This document shows positions 55,166-64,000 of a DNA stretch of 64,000 nt, piece after piece. The notes under the pieces are model-generated. The model made no database searches. It was not told the DNA's origin and saw nothing but the letters and a program-made list of their open reading frames with translations. Each line of letters opens with the position of its first letter. The stretch's first letter is position 1. The translations under genes and the position numbers were made by a program. Origin of the DNA: Asterella californica (lineage: Eukaryota; Streptophyta; Marchantiopsida; Marchantiales; Aytoniaceae); contig JAYKYS010000002.1 in assembly GCA_036924285.1 (NCBI GenBank), positions 8,866,001-8,930,000 of the forward strand. The letters are read 5' to 3'.

Positions 55166-55178
55166 TCCGGGGGTAAAA
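55166..55178 (+). other. Polypurine tract of A2
   Basis: GTCCGGGGGTAAAA-type run directly before the 3' LTR; G-rich then A-rich. Plus-strand primer. Confidence 0.5.
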
Positions 55179-56087
55179 TGTAACGACCTATGTTACACAT
55201 AGGAAGTTTGTCTATTAGTAAGGTGTTTAGTTATAACTAAGTGTTGAGAATGTTTATTTGCTGCCAAAGTACTTTAAGGAGGTATCAAGTTAGTCATGAC
55301 TAGCTAAAAGTTAGTTATGGTTAAACTTAACTGTACTTTTGGCAAAATTCAGATATTTGCTAAAGAGTGAGCACTACTATCTTGTCCTCTTGTCTAAAAG
55401 GTAAAAAGGAGGTGGAAAGTATCCCTTATCTCTTTGGATATGAGTGGTTGGATTAAAGTTGTGGACTTTGTGAGCATTCAAAACAAGAAGAGATTCCACA
55501 TGTTTCCTTTTTAGTGGGTCCTAGTGTAGAGAGGGGGTGGAAATTCGAGATTCCTTGAGAATATTCCAGAATCCTTCTAGAAGTTGTTGACTTTGAAGGA
55601 ATAAGCCCATGTGAAAAGGTAAGAAGCCCATGTGATTAATGCTTTTACCTTAAGTAATATCTTAGTAAAACCCGGTAAAAGTAGTTACGGCTGAGTTACC
55701 GGAGGGTACCAAAGTAAAAACCTAAAATGTTTAAATAGAGGAGTAGAGAAGAGCTCCTCATCCTTGGTTTCACATTGTCGTAATGACAACTTGAGTAATA
55801 TAGAAAATGTGGGATATTTTTAGTATGTGAGAACTTGAGAGACGTCGTTAGAATGGAGGATTTTAGTTGATGTGTTTAAGGAGATTTTTAGTTCATAAGT
55901 TTGTGGGTGTATGAATGAGTGAACTTAGCATTTTTCCCTTCAAGATTCATGGTGTGCTTCCATCAAAGCCATCAGAGGTGACCCCTGAGTGAGAGACAGG
56001 CCCGACATTTGCAGATTCATCGGTGGCGATCGTGGAGGTTGAGAGATCGGAGGGGTAGTTGATCGATGAGATCGTGGAGGGTTTACA
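55179..56087 (+). repeat. 3' LTR of A2
   Basis: 909 bp, TGTAACGACC to GGTTTACA. The TATA box is changed to TTTAAATAG at 55730. After it B2 pol resumes. Confidence 0.93.
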
Positions 56088-59000
56088 GAACAGAGATTAT
56101 ATGAGGGGTGGCTCCTTGTCTAAGGTCACGGAGGAGTTCAAGGATTTTTGACAAGTATTGCTATAGAGCGAGGACATAGTGGTACACAGGAGAAGGTACT
56201 CTCGCTAGAGAAAGAAAGTGCTTTTTGTACAGGAGTTGTGAGATTTTCTGGGAGTGGATTTGCTACACATACACGACTTGTTGACTTGCAGAAGTGGGAG
56301 CAGAAGGTTGTGCGAAAAACTGAAAAAGACCTAAAGAGAGTTGGTGTGCTTGAAGAGGATGATAAGATAGAAGGTGTTTATTTGGAGTTAGGATTGAGAG
56401 ATTCAATCGATGAGCTTGCTATGGATGGGCAAGAAGATGAGGATCATGTGGTGGAAGTGCACTCTAGAGAGCTTTATACAGCTATAGAGTCATTCGTAGA
56501 TCCTGAAGTTAGAGTTGATACTAGGTACAAAACGGTAGACAAGAAGGTAAAACATGTTGCTCAGCCATTACCTAGTGATTCCAACAATCTTCGAAGGAGA
56601 AAAGCTTGAGAGATCTTAGCCGAGTCGGTCACAAGTTCACTGAAGCTATGCTCAAGGAGTTGAAGGTTGGTTCTGCAGATTTTCTTTTGGAGAATAAGTT
56701 TAAGGAGATGTTAGCTAGACATGGGAAAGCCTTTGCTTTTGAAGCCTCAAAAATCGGATGTGTAGATCCCAGCATTGTGATACCAATGATCATATTCACA
56801 GTTCCACATGCTCCTTGGGACTTGAGGCCAATTCCTGTACCTAGAGCGCATCTACCAAAACTCATAGAGTGAAGGAGAAGATGCAGATGAAGATCTTAAA
56901 ACCATCGTTTGCACCATACTCTAGTCGTTGGTTTACAGTACCAAAGAAGAGTGGTGCATTACGGTTCATCCAAGATATGCAACCTGTGAACCAAGTGACC
57001 ATCAGAAATACCGGCATAGGACCTATCGTCGGAGAGTTTGCTGAAGCGTTTGTTGGGAGGGCTATTTACTCTATAGGAGATCTTTACTCTGGATACGATC
57101 AGTTTCAACTTGCTGAACAGAGTAAAGATATCACCACCATGAGGACAACGTTGGGATTGGTCAGAATGTGCACGCTATCACAAGAGCAACAAACTCGGTA
57201 GCGCACATGATGAACAAGGTTCTCCGTGAGTTCATTCTTGAGAAGACCATGTCTTTCTTGGATGACATTCCAATTAAAGGATGCGTTGAGGAGGAGAAAG
57301 ATGAGACAATGGATCAGAAGGGGTGTAGAAACTTTGTTGATGATCACATTTCAGATTGTGATAAAATCTTATCACGACTTGAAGAGGCGCACTTGACACT
57401 ATCAGGTACTAAGTCTTCATTTGGAGTGCGAGAAGTTGTGATTGTGAGGCACCTATGTGGATGGTTTGGACGCAAGCCTGATCCTGGTAAAGTGGATGCT
57501 ATACGACGGATGAAGGATACTTGTGATTCAACAACAGAGGTGAGAAGGTTTCTTGGAGCTTGTGTCTTCTATCATATGTGGATTCCACATTTTGCACATG
57601 TGGCTGATACTCTTTATGATCTGTTGAGAAAGCACAAGAGATTTGCATGGGAGGAGAGGCATACTGAGACGATTCAGAGATTGAAGCAGTTGTTATCTTC
57701 TCCACCTGTATTTCGTCGTGTGAACTATGAGGATAGCAAACCAGTGATACTTATTGTTGATACTAGTCAGATAGTCATTGGATGGGCAGTAGGATAGGAT
57801 GATGAAGAAGAGAATCGATTTGCAGTCAGATTTGGAGCAAAGGTGTTGAGTGAGCGACATAAAAACTATCCTCAAGTGAAGAGAGAGTTATGGGGAGTAG
57901 TTACAGCTAGGAAAGCTGAAAAGGACTATTTGATTGGAGCGCCAATAATAGTAGAAACAGATTGTTTACCACTATTAGGGATGATTACAAATTGTAACAC
58001 CCCTGATATTGCTATGCTACGCTGGATTACTTACATCAATTCCTTAAATCCTGAGTTCCGACACATAGCGGGGAAGAACATTTCAGTAGCTGATATGTTA
58101 TCTCGTGCGAGGTATGAGGATGAGGAGGAGATGATAGAAGATACAGAAGACGTTGGTACTACTGTTTTCTGTAGAGCTCAAGGAGGTGAGAGTGAGCATT
58201 CGAAATTGTTCATGGAGGAGCTATATGAAGGAGAATGGATAGACATAGGATGCTATCTAAGCCTTTTGACTAGACAGCCATGATGGAGTGATGCCCACTT
58301 TAAACAAATCAGGAGGAAGGCTTATAACTACTTGCTACAAGGTGGTTATTTGTGGAAACATGCTAAGCAAGGTGGTAAGATGTCACAAAGAGTTGTGTGC
58401 AAGGTTGACATGCAGAAGTTACATATGCAGGAGTTTCATGAGTTGTGGGCAGGACATAGAGGTATTTATGCCACCTTTACAAAACTGAAGGAGAGATATT
58501 GGTGGCGTAACATGTATAGAGATGTAGTTCAATTTGTGGAGACATGCCAAGCTTGTCAAGAGTATTCAGGAATTTGGCATCGAGATGGGTTACATCCTAC
58601 TTATCCACTTGCAATGCATTATAAGTGGGTAGTAGATCTTGTTATTATGCCTGTTGGTATATGGCAGATGCGATACTTAGTTTTGGCACGTGAAGATTTG
58701 TCCAACCAAGTGGAAGGGCGAGCCTTACGGACAAAATCCACAGAGGGAGTCTGCAAATTCTTGTTGGAAGATGTGATTTGTAGATATGGTTGTGTTGGGA
58801 AGATCACGGCTGATCGAGGGGAGCTGAACAATGATGAGGCTAAAGCGTTCTTCAAGAGGTGTGGTGTGAAGTTAGCTCTCACCACAGCCTACAATCCGGA
58901 GGGTAATGCGAAGAGTGAACGTGGTCATCCTTCTATTGTGAAAGCTATTGTGAAAGCTTGCAAGGGGAGGGCAAGAGAATGGTCAAGATTTCTTCCGTTT

Positions 59001-59609
59001 GCATTATGGGTTGATCGTTCGACGCATAGTTCAGTTACGAGATATATGCCGGCGGAGTTGATGCAGGGACAGAAACCTATCATGCCCATTGAGGAGCACA
59101 TACCCACTTGGAGTGTTCTACCTTGGGAGGATGGTATGTCTACAGAAGATCTTGCTGTCCGAATCCGTCAACTAGAGAAAAGACCTAAAGATGTAGAGAT
59201 TGCATTGGAGAAGCTGAAAGAGGCACGCTTGAGAAACAAGGACAGATTCGATAAGCGTCATCGATTAAGGCCGAAGAAGATTAAAGAAGGAGATTGGGTG
59301 TTGGTCTACGATAGTAGCTTGGACAACCAACACAGTGCGCTTAGAAAATTCTCTAAGCGATGGTTTGACCCGTATGTGGTTCTTGTCGTGCTTGACAATG
59401 CCACATATTCACTAAGAGAGCTTGATGGGACAGAGCTCAAGGTTCCCATTGCAGGCAAGCGTGTGAAACTCTTCAAGAAGCGAGATGAAGGGATAAGCAT
59501 GGAGGAAGTCGGAGCAGAGTTTAATCTCTTGGATGATGACGGAGAAGATTTGGATGACGAAGATATTGCTAACGACAACATCAGTCAAGATGACGAAGAT
59601 ATAGTGTGA
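56088..59609 (+). pseudogene. Pol of B2, with an open integrase
   Basis: Enters pol through the same TTTTTGA as B1 (56145-56151). A 13-bp loss near 56580 and a 5-bp loss near 56868 break the N-terminal part. Reverse transcriptase: F-L-D-D near 57256. RNase H keeps ETD and VADML, unlike B1. Stops: TAG 57795 (CAG in B1) and TGA 58281 (GGA in B1). From 58284 the frame is open to 59609 and holds the whole integrase: H36, H42, C72, C75, D102, D161, E196 counted from 58332, with 34 residues between D161 and E196, then a C-terminal domain with FDPY in place of GPY/F and a strongly acidic tail (about 14 Asp/Glu in the last 28 residues). No chromodomain. Confidence 0.88.
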
Positions 59610-59657
59610 TGCCGACCACAACTTGTGAGTGTTGGCGCATACCAGAGGATGCGCAGG

Positions 59658-59672
59658 TTTGGAAGGGGTGGA
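59658..59672 (+). other. Polypurine tract of B2
   Basis: TTTGGAAGGGGTGGA just before the 3' LTR, the same form as in D1. Confidence 0.6.
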
Positions 59673-60809
59673 TGTCGTGTTGTGGTTCGGCTCTTGTGTG
59701 AAATTCTCGTGGAACGTAGGTTGTGTTTCTTTTCTATGTTTCGTGAACTGTATCGCGTAATTCGCTGAACGATGTGATGAGTGCCATGTTTGTGAAGGTA
59801 AAAGAACGTGCCAAGTCATCGATCTGTGCGCGTTCACTTCAGTGGTCCTTGTCGCCGCATTTGTGTATAAAATGATGGGTCGAAGGTTCATACGACATTC
59901 TCTCTCAGCGGGTGATTCGTGGGTTCTCGATGGTCTGCATGGAGGAGTGAAGAACTGCAGGAGTGGTGGTTATGGACGGAGGTTTGTTACTGGCTCCGGA
60001 TCTTCCTTTCCCGAATCCGTTTCACATCAAGCTTCATTGCATCCACCGCGATCACTTTCGACAGTGGTTAGTTGCATATTTTGACGATGGATTCATGAGA
60101 AGAGTGATGGAGTTACAGCTTCCGGTGATCTTTTCGATCGTAACGTACGGAGAGACTTGAGATATGACGGTGTACATTTTGTTGTGAGGAACATTGGATC
60201 TCAACTATCTATCGAACGTTCTTTTCAACCTTTGGGTCGATGTCTGATGTCATTGCAAACCGAAGATCAATCATGGGGCTTGGATCGTGAAAAACTTTGG
60301 GCAAGAATATTACAATCGAGTGATAGCTTCACCGTTTTCTTTTGTCGTACCTTTTATTGTAGAACGTTTCCAAGTTGTAATATTGACGTTGTATTAGTCT
60401 GCGACTCAATCATTTTCATTCTGGTTGAGCGCTTCTATATAGTTACGGATCGCGAAGAATCCATCGACATATCTGAAGGATTTTCTGAGGTCTTAGAGTC
60501 TTGTTGATGTTTTGTGTCTCCTTGGAGGGTAAAAATTCGTTTCAGGGAAAAACGTTGAGTGGAGAAAAGACAAAAGTAAAGCTCTTTTTGCTCTTATTGG
60601 TCCACTTTCGGACCAATGTTGTTCTATCTGATCCTCGCGACGTTTCTGTGGTTTTTGGAGGCTTCGGAAGTCCATTCACGAAACGAAGGGTATGGTTGGA
60701 GAGCACTCGACCGGGGCTACAATCTGGGCTGAAGAAACGGTCGATTTGATGGAAGGATGAGGGCGTTATGATCGACTGAGTGGAGGGGGGTGAAATTTGT
60801 ACCTACCGC
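59673..60809 (+). repeat. 3' LTR of B2, first half
   Basis: Begins TGTCGTGTTGTGG and follows the B LTR for 1.14 kb to CCTACCGC, where the B3 LTR starts. The second half would lie beyond B3, outside the window. Confidence 0.9.
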
Positions 60810-63201
60810 TGTCGTGTTGTGGTTCGGCTCCTGTGTGAAATTCCTGTGTAACCTATGTTGTGTTTCTTTTCTATGTTTCGTGAACCGTATCGCGTAACTC
60901 ACCGACGGTGTGATGAGTGCCACGTTTGTGATTATCTGTTTAAGTGATCGCATAGTAGAGGAACGTGCCAAGTCATCGATATGTGTGCATTTACTTCAGT
61001 GGTCCTTGTCGCCGCATTTGTGTATAAAATGGTGGGTCGAAGGTTCATACGGCATTCTCTCTCAGCGGGTGATTCGTGAGGGTTCTCGGTGGTCTGCATG
61101 GAGGAGTGAAGAACTGCAGGAGTGGTGGTTATGGACGGAGGTGTGTTATCGGCTCCGGATCTTCCTTTCCCGAATCCGTTTCACATCAAGCTTCATTGCA
61201 TCCACCGTGATCACTTTCGAAAGTGGTTTGTTGCATACTTTGGCGATGAATTCATGGGAAGAATGATGGAGTTACAGCTTCCGGTGATCCTTCCGATCGT
61301 AACATACGAAGAGACTTGGGATATGACGGTGTACATTTTGTTGTGAGGAACAATGGATCTCAACTATCCATCGAACGTTCCTTTCAACTTTTGGGTCGAT
61401 GTCCGGTGTCATTGCCGACCGAAGGTCAATCATAGGGCTTGGATCGTGAAAAACTTCGGGCAAGAATATTACAATCGAGTGATAGCTTCACCGTTTCCTT
61501 TTGTCGTACCTTTTATTGTAGAACGTTTTCAGGTTGTAATATTGACGTTGTATTAGTCTGCGACTCAATCGTTTCCATTATGGTTGAGCGCTTCGGTGTA
61601 GTTACAGACCGCGAAGAATCCATCGACGTATCTGAAGGATTTTCTGAGGTCTTAGAGTCTTGTTGATGTCTTGTGTCTCCTTGGGAGTAAAAATTCGTTC
61701 TAGGGGAAAAAGTTGAATGGAGAAAAGACAAAAGTAAAGATCTTTTTGCTCTTATTGGTCCACTTTTGGACCAATGGTGTTCTAGCTGATCCTCGCGACG
61801 TTTCTGTGGTTTCTGGAGGCCTTGGAGGTCCACTCGCGAAACGAAAGATATGGTTGGAGAGCTCTCAACCGGGGCTACAATCTGGGCTGAAGAATCGGTC
61901 GATTTGATGGAAGGATGAGCGCGTTATGATCGATTGAGTGGAGGGGGATGCAATTCATACCTACCGCTACGTTTCTGGTTGTTCCGAGAGACTCGCAAAG
62001 AGTTTTGAGGAGCTGTTTGTTGAGTTGGAGAGCTGACGACGTGCTGGTCGTTTGGATATCAATTTCATCAGATTCTTGATCGATTTGGATTCTGAACCAA
62101 CCGATTGAAGTTGAGAAGTGCAAACGTGATAAGACAGGAACAGCGAACTGTGATAGTCATGGATAGTTTGCTATTGCTTAAGTTCTGAGTCGAATTTCTG
62201 AGTGAAACTTTCCAGGATTGAAGCATGTCTTATCAATAAGATACTTGGAAAGTTTCACCTCAAATGGTCGAGTAGTTTGTTCAGAATCTTGGATCAAATG
62301 TACCTGGGTCTGTAAGCTCTGAAGTTCACACAGATTACGGTTTGATCCATATCTGAGAATTGGTTTAAGATTTCGACTTGAAAATTATTCAAGATAGGAG
62401 TGAAGGGTCCAATCAAGCTTCCTGTGAAGTTTGATCATCATTGGTCAACTGGTTTGGGAAGACTGAGTTCTCAAAGTTCAAAGATACTTCTGTTATTAGC
62501 AGTTTCAGGTTTTTCGGTATCATCTATTGTCATTTTGATCATTTTCGAGCAATTTGGAGAGGAGTTGTTGCTGAAATTGCCATGCCTGCATACGACTCGA
62601 CATTGGAGGATGTGGGGCTGATTTCAGCTCTTGATGATGAAGGAGAACGGAGTCGTCATGAATCTTAAGCCGCTGTTTGGGTTCTCGGAGCTGCCAGGTA
62701 CTACCGCCGTTGGTGCTATGTTGAGATCTGAGTAGTGCCTTGAAGCATGCATGCTTTACCTTGCTGGAATGCTTGGTAGACCAGGGTGTACAGGAAGTTG
62801 TATCGATACTCTATCAAGTTGATTGAGTGATCTTATAGCATCTTCTGGTTGTACTATGAAGTTGTGGGAGCTATTCAGAAGTCGCTGGGGAGCTATTCAG
62901 AAGTCATGCTTCCAGTGATATAGAGGAATAACTTCAGTTATATAATACAGAGCTGAGTATTTTTAGTTAGAGTACAAAAGATATGTTTGTAACACAAGTT
63001 TATGCAACCTATACGTAACCTTGGATCGTAGCAAGCTTTAAACTTGAGCCGAGCGGATACAAGGTCACTCCGGCTAGAAGAGTAGATAGTGAAACATTTG
63101 AGAAGAAACATTCAGATCTAGATCCAACCTTGTCAATCCACATACCTCTGCACAGCCATATATCCAGTGTATTCCTAGACAGAAAAACACGTTATACGAT
63201 A
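60810..63201 (+). repeat. 5' LTR of B3
   Basis: 2392 bp, TGTCGTG to GTTATACGATA, inserted in the B2 3' LTR. It is the best full-length reference for the B LTR in plus orientation. A 74-codon frame (61122-61346) and a 67-codon frame (61353-61556) lie in series, separated by a TGA present in all copies. Confidence 0.93.
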
Positions 63202-63258
63202 GCTGGTGAACTCGACGTGAAAGTCTGGGGTGAGAGGTACGTGCGTGGTTTTGTCACC

Positions 63259-64000
63259 ATGGACGTTGAAGGGTTGGGTCATTACATAGATGAGGCTTCT
63301 ACATCTGGAGAGGTACCAAAGGTGACGAAGCTTTCACGGTCTGATATGCGATTGCTTGAGGCATTCGCGTTGGTAATGCAACAACAGCAAGCCACTGAAC
63401 GGAAAGAAGCAATGGCTACTAAAGCCTTGCAATCGGTTGTGGAGTTGCTAGATCAGTTTGACGGGAAGAACATATCCAAGTACCTAAAGTACTATTCTGG
63501 AGAGATGGAGTTGAGCAAGGTGCATGAAAGAGAGATGGTGAGTACATTTGCGCTTGCTGTCGTACTTGAACTACGAGAGCACATGAAGGACATCATCCGA
63601 TCTCATGGTGCTACGTGGGAAGGATTTACTCTTCAGCTGAAAGAAAAGTATTCTTTAGAAGATGCAGACCGAGTGACTAAGAAGTCATTCATGGAATGAG
63701 TAAACAAACCCAACAAAGGGCTTGTTGCCACAGAGCTATTTCGGGAGTTTGAGAGACAATTTCTTCAATTGTCTCGGATGGAGAAGCTCACATTGGAGAA
63801 CGACAAGGTGGAGTTGTTTCTGCAAGCAGCCAACAATGAATTACAAAGGGAGTTGGAGCTGCTTTTGGAAGATAGGATAGAAGATTATGGACTCACAACT
63901 GATTGGAGAAAAATCTCTGAAGCAGTGAGTGTACTTGCCAAAAGAGAGTACCGGAGAGGGAAGGTGGTGGAAAGACAAGAAGAGAGACCACCACCGATCA
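63259..64000 (+). pseudogene. Gag of B3, partial
   Basis: Starts at ATG 63259 and is open to TGA 63697, which is TGG in B2. The frame then continues without a stop to the window edge (NKPNKGLVATELFREFERQF and onward). It keeps the segment that is interrupted in B1 by the solo A LTR and so shows the empty site. Confidence 0.85.

Larger units (their letters stand above)
47339..56087 (+). mobile_element. Retrotransposon A2, full structure (Ty3/gypsy, Athila/Tat-like)
   Basis: 8.75 kb: LTR, primer site (48259-48276), leader with three small ORFs and tandem repeats, gag-pro, pol, LTR. The pol end has a GPF-type integrase C-terminus and no chromodomain. Flanks are GATC on the left and GAAC on the right, and 74 bp of the B2 target are missing, so there is no clean target duplication. 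Pol is broken, so this copy is not autonomous. Confidence 0.93.
42700..60809 (+). mobile_element. Retrotransposon B2, complete except its 3' LTR end, hosting A2
   Basis: 5' LTR, primer site (45072), gag-pro to 47338, then the 8.7-kb A2 insertion, pol 56088-59609, a polypurine tract and the first half of the 3' LTR, where B3 is inserted. About 74 bp of B2 expected from B1 (11466-11539) are missing at the A2 insertion point. Confidence 0.92.
60810..64000 (+). mobile_element. Retrotransposon B3, 5' end
   Basis: 5' LTR, primer site TGGTGAACTCGACGTGAA (63204-63221) and the start of gag, running off the right edge. It is nested in B2, so it is among the youngest insertions. Confidence 0.92.

Noticed and set aside
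1..64000. Any host protein-coding gene, rRNA or bacterial-type gene
   Set aside because: All frames longer than about 150 codons were assigned to elements A to E or to their non-coding parts; nothing remained that looks like a cellular gene.

Overview
The window is a repeat-only stretch of a large plant-type nuclear genome. I found no host gene: every recognisable coding region belongs to a retroelement. The clades point to a streptophyte. Family A has reverse transcriptase, integrase and primer-site features of the plant Athila/Tat branch of Ty3/gypsy. Families B, D and E are a second Ty3/gypsy clade with a DHGS protease motif, which I loosely associate with charophyte algae such as Chara; that species-level guess is from memory and weak. 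I named the families A to E for this report only.

Families. A: 0.91-kb LTR (TGTAAC...TTACA), three small leader ORFs, gag-pro and pol; copies A1 (1-4760, minus), A2 (47339-56087, plus) and a solo LTR (8593-9505). B: 2.4-kb LTR (TGTCGTG...TACGATA), gag-pro and pol; copies B1 (from 5022/6920 to 20595), B2 (42700-60809, hosting A2), B3 (60810 to the right edge) and two minus-strand solo LTRs (24551-26952 and 32059-34712). C: no reverse transcriptase, a large coiled-coil protein, TG...CA ends; one end-to-end copy (14221-20102, minus) and three broken copies. D: 1.8-kb LTR carrying a tRNA-sized hairpin; copies at 20596-24331 (plus) and 29451-35562 (minus). E: 2.8-kb LTR with a 1.07-kb internal tandem duplication; 37265-42699 (plus).

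Layout, left to right: A1 sits in a C copy; a 1.9-kb inversion (5022-6919) scrambles the junction of that C copy with the 5' LTR of B1; B1 gag is split by a solo A LTR and B1 integrase by a complete C element with a GGACA target duplication; B1 is then fused to D1; D1 abuts a C fragment that is split by a solo B LTR; an opposite-facing C copy follows, split by D2, whose own LTR is split by another solo B LTR; E lies in the tail of that C copy; B2 lies in E; A2 lies in B2; B3 lies in the 3' LTR of B2. The nesting gives a relative order of insertion.

Activity: almost every copy is dead, mainly through C-to-T or G-to-A nonsense changes, single-base frameshifts and illegitimate recombination. The most intact pieces are the A1 gag-pro frame (open for 614 codons to the window edge), the A2 gag-pro frame (677 codons, start lost), the A 105-codon leader ORF and the B2 integrase. 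The items most worth following up are family C with its very high density of the hexamer GAAGAC/GTCTTC, the conserved A leader ORF, the possible -1 frameshift site in B, and the structured RNA-like segment in the D LTR.
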